Part shown: piece by piece, positions 35,851-44,499 of the stretch | Layout of the letters: each line of letters starts with the position of its first letter | Numbering within the stretch: position 1 is the first letter of the stretch | NCBI RefSeq assembly: GCF_902706095.1 | Contig: NZ_CACSJP010000001.1 | Span: forward strand, 992,001-1,056,000 | Source: Rhizobium sp. 18065 | GTDB taxonomy: Bacteria > Pseudomonadota > Alphaproteobacteria > Rhizobiales > Rhizobiaceae | Direction: 5' to 3' | Length of the DNA: 64,000 nucleotides | Made by a program: the position numbers and the translations under genes | Notes under the pieces: model-generated | The model's input: the letters and a program-made list of their open reading frames with translations, nothing else | Told to the model about the DNA's origin: nothing | Database searches by the model: none

Positions 35851-35860
35851 TTATAGATAA
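35851..35860. promoter_or_regulatory. bioR box: BioR box 1
   Basis: TTATAGATAA, ten bases after the bioR stop codon. Its location within the bioR-bioY gap but 220 bp from bioY suggests it may serve a separate promoter or act from a distance. Confidence 0.7.
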
Positions 35861-36019
35861 AAATTCGGCCCCTGTGGATAGTGTTGCCGCAGCGGCTCGG
35901 TATGCGCTGATTTTGTTGGCAAATATTGCGCATGTGGGTCTTCCTGGCGGCGATTTTCATCGCGCTTCCATCGCCTGCAGGGCGGAGCCGCCACTCGGCT
36001 CGCTTGCTGAATCTGAAAA

Positions 36020-36029
36020 TTATAGATAA
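36020..36029. promoter_or_regulatory. bioR box: BioR box 2
   Basis: TTATAGATAA, 44 bases before the bioY start, exactly 30 bp from box 3 centre to centre (about three helical turns). Confidence 0.85.
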
Positions 36030-36049
36030 AATATTCTTTGTCTGAAAAA

Positions 36050-36059
36050 TTATCTATAA
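36050..36059. promoter_or_regulatory. bioR box: BioR box 3
   Basis: TTATCTATAA, the reverse complement orientation of box 2, 13 bases before the bioY ATG; a repressor bound here would also block ribosome-proximal transcription. Confidence 0.85.
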
Positions 36060-36072
36060 AATGGAGATATTT

Positions 36073-36663
36073 ATGACCTACGTCACTTCAGCGCCTGCCC
36101 ATCGCTTCGATCCGTTCGGTATCGGCCACCGCTCTCTCGCCGTCCAGGCCGTGCTTCTCGTGATCGGCACCGGCGTTCTGGCGCTCTCCTCGCAGATCAG
36201 CGTGCCCATGGTCCCGGTTCCGATCACCATGCAGACCTTCGCCATCACCATGATCGGCGTGCTGTACGGCTGGCGGCTTGGCGCCCTGACTGTGCTCGCC
36301 TGGCTGGGCGAAGCGATGATCGGCCTGCCGGTTCTAGCCAATGGCGGCGCGGGCCTCGCCCCGTTTGTCGGCCCGACAGCGGGTTATCTCGTGTCCTTCC
36401 CGCTGATCGCAGCCCTTGCCGGCTTTCTGGCGGAAAAAGGCTGGACCGGCGAGCGCTTGGTTCTGAGCTTTTCGGCCCATCTCATCGCCAACATCCTGTG
36501 CCTTGCCATCGGCGGCGCCTGGCTCTCCTGGCTGATCGGGCTGGAAAAGGGTCTGGCACTCGGTGTAACGCCCTTCATCCTCGGTGCGGTGTTGAAATCT
36601 GCGCTTGCCGCTGCCGTCCTGATGGCGCTCGGCCGCCGCGCGTCGCGCCGCATCGATATCTGA
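36073..36663 (+). CDS. bioY: biotin transporter BioY (ECF S component)
   Basis: A 196-residue integral membrane protein of the BioY family with six helices. It starts MTYVTSAPAHRFDPFGIGHR, has VPMVPVPITMQTFAITMIGVLYG, the typical VP(V)PiTMQTf motif, GPTAGYLVSFP near residues 100-110, and ends in a basic helix. BioY captures biotin alone or with the BioMN ATPase unit, which is not in this window. The ATG at 36073 follows GGAG. It is controlled by the adjacent BioR boxes. Confidence 0.96.
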   Translation: MTYVTSAPAHRFDPFGIGHRSLAVQAVLLVIGTGVLALSSQISVPMVPVPITMQTFAITMIGVLYGWRLGALTVLAWLGEAMIGLPVLANGGAGLAPFVGPTAGYLVSFPLIAALAGFLAEKGWTGERLVLSFSAHLIANILCLAIGGAWLSWLIGLEKGLALGVTPFILGAVLKSALAAAVLMALGRRASRRIDI

Positions 36664-36670
36664 ACCGGTC

Positions 36671-37162
36671 ATGACGGTAAGGCTCCGCGCCCATCATCTG
36701 CTCTGCATGCTGACCTATGTCGGCAAGGGCTATTCGCCGGCCTTCGTCGACAATTACGAGGCGATTGCCGCCCGACTGTCGGCAGGCGAGGAGATTGAAA
36801 TCGTCGATGGGCCTGACGACATCTGCGCGCCGCTGCTCAGCGGCGCGCAACCCCATTGCCTGGGCGACGGTGTGGCTGAGCGTGATCGGAAAGCGGCCGA
36901 GGCCGTGGCCGCATGTCTTGTCATGACGGTTGCAGCCGGTACCCGGGTCAAACCGAGCGGCTCGCTCCTTCTGCACCTGCGCCGGACGTTCGCCGAAGGC
37001 GATATCCGTACCGCCTGCTCGGGCTGCGAATGGTCCGGCCTGTGCGACGCGGTCGCCGCCGACGGCTATGCCAATGCCCGCATCGCGATGGCCGCAACCG
37101 ACGAGGCCGGACACCGTCAGGGCCACCTGCAGTACCGCCTTTCGACTCGTTGCCAGACGTGA
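36671..37162 (+). CDS. DUF1284 domain-containing protein
   Basis: A 163-residue protein starting MTVRLRAHHLLCMLTYVGKGYSP, the DUF1284 signature, with several cysteines: HHLLC near the N-terminus, GPDDICAPLL, PHCLGDG, and a CSGCEWSGLC cluster near the C-terminus. The cysteine distribution suggests an iron-sulfur or zinc centre; the function is unknown. It begins seven bases after bioY, so the two may share a transcript and its product could be linked to biotin use, which is inference only. Confidence 0.82.
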   Translation: MTVRLRAHHLLCMLTYVGKGYSPAFVDNYEAIAARLSAGEEIEIVDGPDDICAPLLSGAQPHCLGDGVAERDRKAAEAVAACLVMTVAAGTRVKPSGSLLLHLRRTFAEGDIRTACSGCEWSGLCDAVAADGYANARIAMAATDEAGHRQGHLQYRLSTRCQT

Positions 37163-37206
37163 CGAAGCTCTGTGTCTCTGGCAGACTGACGGCCGGAGGA
37201 TTGCCC

Positions 37207-37551
37207 ATGCTGACGATTGACGACCTGCGCACGATCATCCTGGCCTTTCCCGAAACCGAGGAGACCCGCTCCTGGGGCGCGGTCTCCTTCAAGGTCAACA
37301 ACAAGGCGATCCTGTTCTGGAACCCGACCCATGATTGCCCGGTCTTCAAGGTCCCTTTCGAAGAACGCGATCACCTGATCGAGGTGGACCCCGACACCTT
37401 CTTCACCACCGAGCACCACCGCAATTCGCCGCTGGTGCTCGCCCGGCCAGACAGCGTCGATATCGAGTGGGTGAGGACCAACATCGCCCGCGTCTGGCGT
37501 GCCCAGGCGAAGAAGGCGGTGGTCAAGGCTTTTGATGCGGGGCGGAACTGA
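37207..37551 (+). CDS. YjbR/MmcQ-like (DUF419) protein
   Basis: A 114-residue protein of the YjbR fold, which resembles the double-wing DNA-binding or CyaY-like shape. It starts MLTIDDLRTIILAFPETEETRSWG and contains AILFWNPTHDCPVFKVPFEE and EWVRTNIARVWRAQAKKAVV, all conserved in the family. The role is unknown. The ATG at 37207 has GGAGGA upstream, nine bases away. It is convergent with the ParE toxin gene, six bases away. Confidence 0.9.
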   Translation: MLTIDDLRTIILAFPETEETRSWGAVSFKVNNKAILFWNPTHDCPVFKVPFEERDHLIEVDPDTFFTTEHHRNSPLVLARPDSVDIEWVRTNIARVWRAQAKKAVVKAFDAGRN

Positions 37552-37557
37552 TTGGCC

Positions 37558-37851
37558 TCAACCCGGCAGGTTCCTGCTGACATCCTGCCGCTGGTGCAGG
37601 ATACGTATGATCTCGATCCGCTCTCGCTCGTCGCGAAAATAGATCATGTGCGATCCGACCGTCTGTTTCAGGTAGCCGGTGCGTATATCGACCGTCCGGC
37701 CACGGCTGACCCCAGAGGAAAGCCGCAGGCAGGCATCGCGGATATCGTCGGTGTAGCGGTCGGCCTGATCCGGTCCCCAAATGTCTGCGCTGTAGTCCCA
37801 GATCCGGTCGAGATCGGCCTCGGCCGCCGGTGAAAGCGCAAGTGTCTTCAT
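37558..37851 (-). CDS. ParE-type toxin
   Basis: A 97-residue RelE/ParE toxin. It starts MKTLALSPAAEADLDRIWDYSADIWG, the classical ParE N-terminus, and contains RTGYLKQTVGSHMIYFRDE and IIRILHQRQDVSRNL, the usual C-terminal strand. ParE toxins inhibit DNA gyrase. The start overlaps the antitoxin stop by four bases, giving coupled translation after the antitoxin. Confidence 0.92.
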   Translation of the reverse strand: MKTLALSPAAEADLDRIWDYSADIWGPDQADRYTDDIRDACLRLSSGVSRGRTVDIRTGYLKQTVGSHMIYFRDERERIEIIRILHQRQDVSRNLPG

Positions 37852-38096
37852 CGGCCCTTTAACTCGGAGCGTTTTCGCGCCTTGAATGCCTCGAAGTCGA
37901 ACGGGCGAGGCTCGCCGGACTGCTCACCTTCAATCAGTGCGTTCTGCAAGGCCTTGACCTTCGCTTCGTGCTCTTCCAGAAGCCGCAATCCCGCCCGCAC
38001 GACTTCGCTTGTCGACTCATAGCGGCCTGTCTGGATCTGTTCGTCGACAAAGCCAGCAAAGTGGTCGCCGAGCGTGATCGATGTGTTGCGGCCCAT
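37848..38096 (-). CDS. ParD-type antitoxin
   Basis: An 82-residue ribbon-helix-helix antitoxin. MGRNTSITLGDHFAGFVDEQ is the DNA-binding strand and helix A, GRYESTSEVVRAGLRLLEE the second helix, typical of ParD, and the C-terminal FDFEAFKARKRSELKG wraps the toxin. The start at 38096 gives the family N-terminus; a longer open frame upstream is not conserved. The pair is the second ParDE-like module in this window. Confidence 0.92.
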   Translation of the reverse strand: MGRNTSITLGDHFAGFVDEQIQTGRYESTSEVVRAGLRLLEEHEAKVKALQNALIEGEQSGEPRPFDFEAFKARKRSELKGR

Positions 38097-39550
<1,454 letters not shown>

Positions 39551-39624
39551 CGATCCACCCAGCTTGGTTTATTGACGAACTTTCCCCGGCGGTTTTGTAC
39601 CTCTAGTCCTGCCGGGGAAGGCCC

Positions 39625-39661
39625 GACGCCCGGTGTTCGCGCACCGGGCGTCTTTCATTTT
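39625..39661 (+). terminator. intrinsic terminator after ccrM
   Basis: GACGCCCGGTG (39625-39635) pairs with CACCGGGCGTC (39642-39652), loop of six, followed by TTTCATTTT. Confidence 0.88.
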
Positions 39662-39687
39662 GGCTGGCTCTGCCGAAGCGCGGTTGC

Positions 39688-40050
39688 TCAGACCTTGTAA
39701 TCGGTGACATCCACCGAAACGATCTTGCCGTCTTCGTTGAAGGTGATCGTTTCCTCGCCGAAGCGCACCAGCGGTTCGCCGGTCTCGGCATGGGTTGCCT
39801 TCAGCCGCCAGACGGCGCGCGCGGCCATCGGCGACACCGCTTCCGTCAGCTCATCCACGGCGACCTGATCCGGATAGGTATCGAAATAGCGGCGAAACGC
39901 CGCCATGATCTCCATCTTGCCGCTCAGTTGCCCGACCTTGATCGAGCCATAGACGGCATCATCGGCGAAGAAATCGTCGATGACGGCAAAGTCGAGATCG
40001 TTGATGGCGTGATGAAAGCGCTGGGCGGCGGTCACGGGATCGAAGGTCAT
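39688..40050 (-). CDS. SnoaL-like/NTF2-fold protein
   Basis: A 120-residue protein with the NTF2-like cone fold. It starts MTFDPVTAAQRFHHAINDLDF and has DDFFADDAVYGSIKVGQLSG, MEIMAAFRRYFDTYPD and VWRLKATHAETGEPLVRFG, the helix and strand pattern typical of small SnoaL-type or ketosteroid-isomerase-like proteins. Substrate or catalytic residues cannot be assigned. The start at 40050 is preferred over an upstream in-frame ATG, which lacks conservation. Confidence 0.82.
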   Translation of the reverse strand: MTFDPVTAAQRFHHAINDLDFAVIDDFFADDAVYGSIKVGQLSGKMEIMAAFRRYFDTYPDQVAVDELTEAVSPMAARAVWRLKATHAETGEPLVRFGEETITFNEDGKIVSVDVTDYKV

Positions 40051-40424
40051 GCAGTCTCCGGAGTATGAACGGCAAGGCAAGGCATCGGAAGAAAACGTCA
40101 AATGTCTTCCTGTCCCATCTTTGCCCGCGCACCAGCCTCGGACAAGCCGATCCACATATCCAAGTGATCGAAACATGGGGATGATGGCAAGAATTGTCGC
40201 ATCTTCAAGTGTTTGACCGCTTGCGGTCGAACTGGCGCGGGTCGGGGTCCGCCAACTCCACCCGCGCCAGCATCTCTACTTCTCAAGGCTCGCTCTGTGC
40301 GGCCGCTGGACAAAAGCTACGCGATGGTCACGTAGTCTCTGCTTTCCAAGCCTTTGTAGCTTTGCTCTCTTCGTGCTGGCAAGCTTGGCTAGATGATCAT
40401 CGAGTTTCTTCATTCGAAGCTATT
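40051..40424. other. 374-bp gene-less stretch with two adjacent hairpins
   Basis: No convincing gene. Two perfect inverted repeats stand side by side: GACCGC/GCGGTC (40215-40228, loop TT) and CTGGCGCGGGT/ACCCGCGCCAG (40232-40242 and 40260-40270). On the minus strand a 22-codon ORF runs across the second one and ends in RQFDRKRSNT; it may be a remnant of a longer gene. The region flanks the accessory-looking gene 40425-40925. Confidence 0.35.
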
Positions 40425-40925
40425 TCAAAGGTCAGTATGGGGGCGGGTGTGGGCGTCGATGCGTTCCATTAGTGCCTCTCTGAGGTGGTTCGCATACATG
40501 GCGCCAGCTCCAAAAACGACCCAGAGAGGAACGCCAATAGCGCCGCCCATTGCAGCGATGCCTGCGCTCTGGCCACCAAAGAACACGAGGCCTGCTATCG
40601 ATCCAGTCAGGCCCAGACGTGTGTTCGTAGAGCGATTGTCCCAAAGACGGCGCCTACATTCTCGGAAGATCAATTTGAGTGTTGGCCAAATGACTTTGAC
40701 ATTCAATGTCTCTGCCATTGTAGCTTTCAGTTTCTGCAAGTTGCTTTGTTTACTGTCACGGACAATCAGAATCTTATCGATGAATGCAACGAGTTCCCGA
40801 CATTCAATGTCGGGAACTTCCTTGGCAATAGCAATTGCAGCGATACGTTGCCGAGCGTCGGCGGGTATTGTTGTCAGACCTGTTTCCATGCCCCAACTGA
40901 TAAGCAGTGAAAATGATTCATGCAA
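40425..40925 (-). CDS. hypothetical protein with C-terminal glycine-rich membrane segment
   Basis: A 166-residue protein I do not recognise. The N-terminal 90 residues are helical and charged (ADARQRIAAIAIAKEVPD, RELVAFIDKILIVRDSKQ). The C-terminal third is a glycine/alanine-rich hydrophobic stretch, GLTGSIAGLVFFGGQSAG followed by IAAMGGAIGVPLWVVFGAG, with glycine-zipper character, ending in HLREALMERIDAHTRP. Its base composition is lower in GC than its neighbours and codon use is less biased, which suggests recent acquisition. It follows the mutY-HAD genes by 21 bp on the same strand. Start at 40925 or 40889. Confidence 0.55.
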   Translation of the reverse strand: MHESFSLLISWGMETGLTTIPADARQRIAAIAIAKEVPDIECRELVAFIDKILIVRDSKQSNLQKLKATMAETLNVKVIWPTLKLIFRECRRRLWDNRSTNTRLGLTGSIAGLVFFGGQSAGIAAMGGAIGVPLWVVFGAGAMYANHLREALMERIDAHTRPHTDL

Positions 40926-40946
40926 TCTTTGGTTATATTTACCGTG

Positions 40947-41561
40947 CTACGCCGCAACGCCCAGCGCTGCCAGATCCGCCTTCAGCTTCTCGGCCCCGGT
41001 AAAGTGCACCGCCTGCCAGCCGGCAGCGCGCGCACCTTCGACATTGGCGTAGCTGTCGTCGATGAATACCGTTTGGGCCGGCTCGAGCCCGAAATCTCCT
41101 GCGTGCTTGTCATAGATCGCCACATCCGGCTTGATCAGGCCGATCTCGCCGGACACGGTGACGCCGCGCGGGATGTTGAGGAACGGATACATCTGGCGCG
41201 CCTCGCTGAACGTGTCGGCGGCAAAATTGGTCAGCATGGTGACGTCGCGGCCCGCATCGATCAGCCCGGTCATGATCGCGACGCTGTCGTCATAGGCATG
41301 CGGCACCATTTCTGCCCAGTGCTGCCGGAAAGCGCGGATCTGTGCTTCCCGCTCCGGATACTGCGCGATCAGCAGGGCTTCGGCCTCGTTCCAGTCGCGG
41401 CCGCGATCCTGTTCGAGATTCCAGTCATGGGTGCAGACATTGGCAAAGAACCACTGGCGCTCCTCGGCATCCGGGATGATCCGGGAATAGGGCAGGTTCG
41501 GATCGTAGTGGATCAGCACCTTGCCGATGTCGAAGACGATATGGCGAATTTCAGCGGGCAT
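40947..41561 (-). CDS. HAD-family phosphatase (YihX-like)
   Basis: A 204-residue HAD protein. Motif I reads HIVFDIGKVLIHYD, in which the position of the usual second Asp (DxD) is Gly, as in the YihX/epoxide-hydrolase-like subgroup with FDLGNV. Motif II is the Thr in MLTNFAADTF, motif III the Lys in GLIKPDVAIYD and motif IV FIDDSYANVEGARAAG. YihX hydrolyses alpha-glucose-1-phosphate in E. coli; the same substrate here is inference. It is three bases downstream of mutY, so the two are co-transcribed. Confidence 0.88.
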   Translation of the reverse strand: MPAEIRHIVFDIGKVLIHYDPNLPYSRIIPDAEERQWFFANVCTHDWNLEQDRGRDWNEAEALLIAQYPEREAQIRAFRQHWAEMVPHAYDDSVAIMTGLIDAGRDVTMLTNFAADTFSEARQMYPFLNIPRGVTVSGEIGLIKPDVAIYDKHAGDFGLEPAQTVFIDDSYANVEGARAAGWQAVHFTGAEKLKADLAALGVAA

Positions 41562-41564
41562 GTT

Positions 41565-42671
41565 TTATTCCTTGGTGTTGGCAAAGGCGGTCGGAATAGC
41601 GGCGGCAATTGCTTTTTTCATGACAGTTGGCAGCGCTTGCCCATCAAGTTCGGTGACGGGGACCCAGAAACCGTGATCGCCCGGTGGCACCTCGATCGGC
41701 CCGACCCGGAAGATCGAAAGCCTGAGCTCGAAATGGGTGAAGACATGGGCGATGCTGCCCGCCGCCTGCCAGTCGGCCGGGAAGGGGGCGGCGTCTGCTC
41801 CGGTCTCGCCGTCGATGCGCGACGTCCATGCGGTGGTAGGAACCTCGGTCATGCCGCCGAGCAGGCCGCTGTCGATCCGCTTGCGCAGCAGCAGCCGGCC
41901 ATCGCGATCGACCGCGATGAACGCGGCACCCAGCCGCACCGGTTTTCCCTTCTTCGCCGCCTTGACAGGAAACCGTTCCGGCTCGTCGGTGGCGAGCGCC
42001 AGGCAGGCGTCGTTGAACGGACAGAGCGCACAGGCAGGCCGCTTCGGCGTACAGATCGTCGCGCCGAGATCCATCATCGCCTGGGCAAAATCGCCAGGCC
42101 GGTCGGCTGGCGTCATCTCGGCGACGCGCGCTTTCATCTGCGGCTTCGAGCCGGGCAGGGGCGCGTCGATGGCAAAAAGCCGCGAGATTACCCGCTCGAC
42201 ATTGCCATCCATCACCGCCGCCTGCCGGTTGAACGCGATCGCTGCAACGGCGGCTGATGTATAGTCGCCGATGCCGGGCAGGGCGCGCAGTCCTTCTTCG
42301 GTGTCGGGAAAGGTGCCGCCATGCTCGAAGGCGACCGCCTCGGCGCATTTCTTCAGGTTGCGCGCCCGGGCATAATAGCCAAGCCCCGCCCAGGCAGCCA
42401 TCACGTCCTCCGTCGGCGCATGGGCAAGGTCCTCGACCGTGGGCCATTTTTCAACGAACTTGGCGAAATAGGCCTTCACCGCAGCAACCGTCGTCTGCTG
42501 CAGCATCACCTCCGACATCCAGATGTGATAGGGATTGGCGAGCACGCCGCGCCTGGCCATCGCTGGCGAAATGCGCCACGGCAATTCGCGGTGATGGCGG
42601 TCATACCAGCCGAGCAGGGTCTCGGCGGTCGCTTGTATTTTCGGAGATTTGGGCAGTGTCACGCGCTTCAT
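41565..42671 (-). CDS. mutY: A/G-specific adenine DNA glycosylase MutY
   Basis: A 368-residue base excision enzyme that removes A mispaired with 8-oxoG. The helix-hairpin-helix is LPGIGDYTSAAVAAIAF, with the catalytic Asp in AAVMDGNVERVISR and the catalytic Glu in NPYHIWMSEVMLQQT. The [4Fe-4S] cluster ligands are C-x6-C-x2-C-x5-C in CTPKRPACALCPFNDAC. A C-terminal NUDIX-like 8-oxoG recognition domain (LLLRKRIDSGLLGGMTEVP) is present. The start at 42671 gives MKRVTLPKSPKIQ. It is divergent from the DUF721 gene. Confidence 0.96.
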   Translation of the reverse strand: MKRVTLPKSPKIQATAETLLGWYDRHHRELPWRISPAMARRGVLANPYHIWMSEVMLQQTTVAAVKAYFAKFVEKWPTVEDLAHAPTEDVMAAWAGLGYYARARNLKKCAEAVAFEHGGTFPDTEEGLRALPGIGDYTSAAVAAIAFNRQAAVMDGNVERVISRLFAIDAPLPGSKPQMKARVAEMTPADRPGDFAQAMMDLGATICTPKRPACALCPFNDACLALATDEPERFPVKAAKKGKPVRLGAAFIAVDRDGRLLLRKRIDSGLLGGMTEVPTTAWTSRIDGETGADAAPFPADWQAAGSIAHVFTHFELRLSIFRVGPIEVPPGDHGFWVPVTELDGQALPTVMKKAIAAAIPTAFANTKE

Positions 42672-42764
42672 TTGCCGGAGTGGGGGTGAGTGGCGTATAT
42701 CTGTGCAAATCGCCCCCATATTCAAGTCTGTTGAAGGGCGTTAGCGAAGGGATCCCCATTCTCC

Positions 42765-43259
42765 ATGGCACCACGCAAGGGTGTGACCCAGATCGCTGAG
42801 ATCGCCAATGGCATAATCGACCCGGTGCTCGCCCGCCGCGCCGGGATCAACACGGCTTTGCTTGGCTCGTGGGACGAAATCGCCGGCGACAGCTTTGCCG
42901 ACTGCACACGACCGGAAAAGATCACCTGGCCGCGTCGCGGCGATCTGCCGGAAGCGGGCGGCCATCGCCCCGGCGTGCTGACCATTGCTTGCGAAGGCGC
43001 GCGCGCGCTTTTCCTGTCCCATGCCCAGGGCGAACTGATCGCCCGCATCAACGGCTTCTTCGGCTATCCGGCGATCGGCCAGATCCGCATCGTCCAGAAG
43101 CCGGTCTCCAATGCCAGCCTGAGGCCCAGCCGCCCGCGCAAGCTGGAAGGCGAAAAGGCTCGTCGGCTCGAGGACATGATGGAGGGGATCGAGAACGAAA
43201 ACCTGCGTCGCGCCATCGAGCGGCTCGGCACCGGGGTGTTTTCCGCCAAACGCAAATGA
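42765..43259 (+). CDS. DciA/DUF721 family protein
   Basis: A 164-residue protein with an N-terminal KH-like DciA domain: MAPRKGVTQIAEIANGIIDP, LLGSWDEIAGDSFADCTRPEKI and GVLTIACEGARALFLSHAQGEL. DciA loads the replicative helicase DnaB in bacteria that lack DnaC/DnaI, though not all DUF721 proteins have been tested. The C-terminal tail (RPRKLEGEKARRLEDMME) is a charged helix. It stands divergent from mutY and about 180 bp before the thioredoxin gene. Confidence 0.87.
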   Translation: MAPRKGVTQIAEIANGIIDPVLARRAGINTALLGSWDEIAGDSFADCTRPEKITWPRRGDLPEAGGHRPGVLTIACEGARALFLSHAQGELIARINGFFGYPAIGQIRIVQKPVSNASLRPSRPRKLEGEKARRLEDMMEGIENENLRRAIERLGTGVFSAKRK

Positions 43260-43437
43260 GTGCCGCAAATGAGCGAGGCCCTCGGTCCAGGTTCGAACGA
43301 ACATGGACAAAGTTTAATCGCGGCCGCGCCTAAATGTCACGGAACTTTGATATTTCCAGCTCCGGACCGCCTTGTTTGCCACCCTTTCGCGTTATATCGG
43401 TTGGCCACGTTCAATTCATTCCTAACGGGTAAGAGAC

Positions 43438-44118
43438 ATGTCGATTTCTGAACTTTCGATCACCAAGCGTCGTCTTCTGGGCGGTATTGCCGTCGCTGCT
43501 GCGGGCATGACGTTTTCCGCTTCGACGGCGTTTGCAGTCGACATGCCGACGGCTGACCGTGATGTCGACATGGAAGCCGCGCTGAAGCCGGGTGCGCTGA
43601 AGGAAATGGCGCTGGGTGATGCCAATGCCCCGGTCAAGATCATCGAATACATGTCGATGACCTGCCCGCACTGCGCCCATTTCCACGAAACCACATTCGA
43701 CACGATCAAGACCAAGTATGTCGACACCGGCAAGGTCTACTTCGTTCTGCGCGAATTCCCCTTCCCGCAGGACACCGCATCGCTCGCCGCCTTCATGCTG
43801 GCGCGTTGCACCACGGAAGATCGTTACTTCCCGTTTGTCTCGATGTTCCTGAAGCAGCAGCGCACCTGGGCGGCCCCGGCTGACAACGATGTGCGCTCGG
43901 CCATGCTGCAATTGTCGAAACTCGGTGGTTTTACACAAGAGACCTTCGATGCCTGCTTGACGAACGCGAAGCTTGCCGGTGATGTGTCGGCAGTCCGCGA
44001 TCGCGGCGCTGAGGAATTCGGGGTCCAGTCCACTCCGACCTTCCTGATCAATGGCAAGGCCTATTCGGGGGACATGTCGGTTGACTCCATGTCGGCCCTC
44101 ATCGACAGCCTTCTCTGA
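43438..44118 (+). CDS. DsbA-family periplasmic thioredoxin
   Basis: A 226-residue exported DsbA/thioredoxin-like protein. The N-terminus has twin-arginine-free basic start KRRLLGGIAVAAAGMTFS, a cleavable signal ending at AFA, and the mature domain carries the active site in YMSMTCPHCAHFHETTF (CPHC). The cis-proline segment is GVQSTPTFLINGKAYSG. It probably catalyses disulfide formation in the periplasm or acts in the BdbD/DsbA-like oxidase role. It is followed by a RIME-like repeat and then smc. Confidence 0.93.
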   Translation: MSISELSITKRRLLGGIAVAAAGMTFSASTAFAVDMPTADRDVDMEAALKPGALKEMALGDANAPVKIIEYMSMTCPHCAHFHETTFDTIKTKYVDTGKVYFVLREFPFPQDTASLAAFMLARCTTEDRYFPFVSMFLKQQRTWAAPADNDVRSAMLQLSKLGGFTQETFDACLTNAKLAGDVSAVRDRGAEEFGVQSTPTFLINGKAYSGDMSVDSMSALIDSLL

Positions 44119-44169
44119 CCCACGTTTCGTCATCATGACGGGCGGCGGCGGAAGCTGCGCGCCCTCGTT

Positions 44170-44495
44170 TCCGTCTCCCCGTTTAGGGGGAGAAGGTGCC
44201 GGCAGGCGGATGAGGGGCCGTGTGCAGTGCGGTTCACCCCCCTCTGCCCTGCCGGGCATCTCCCCCACACGGGGGGAGATCAGCAGAACGGTAACCGCTT
44301 CCCGCCTGGTCAACTTCTTTGCGACTGAAGCCGCTCGACATTTCATGAGGTCCGGCGACCCATCCTCCTTCCGATCTCCCCCCCTGTGGGGGAGATGCCC
44401 GGCAGGGCAGAGGGGGGCGATCTCGTTCATGTTTTGCCCCTCCTCCGGCCCTGCGGGCCACCTTCTCCCCGCAGGCGGGGAGAAGGGGAAGGCGG
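44170..44495. repeat. RIME-like rhizobial repeat element between the DsbA-like gene and smc
   Basis: The core is a 44-bp inverted repeat, 44237-44280 and 44374-44417, whose arms match at 43 of 44 positions (ATCTCCCCC...GGGGGAGAT with TGCCCGGCAGGGCAGAGG). Outer blocks with CCCCxxxAGGGGGAGAAGG (around 44175-44195) and CCTTCTCCCCGCAGGCGGGG (44461-44480) also pair. Such GC-rich palindromic modules are abundant in Rhizobium and Sinorhizobium genomes. The element fills the whole gap and its right end carries the smc ribosome binding site. Confidence 0.8.
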
Positions 44496-44499
44496 CGCG

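Noticed and set aside
40098..40313. A 71-codon minus-strand ORF in the gene-less stretch after ccrM
   Set aside because: Arg/Pro/Gly-rich, no ribosome binding site, and no similarity pattern; reported only as part of an unexplained region.
44119..44499. CRISPR array in the repeat-rich region before smc
   Set aside because: Repeats are inverted, not regularly spaced direct repeats; they fit a RIME-like palindromic element.
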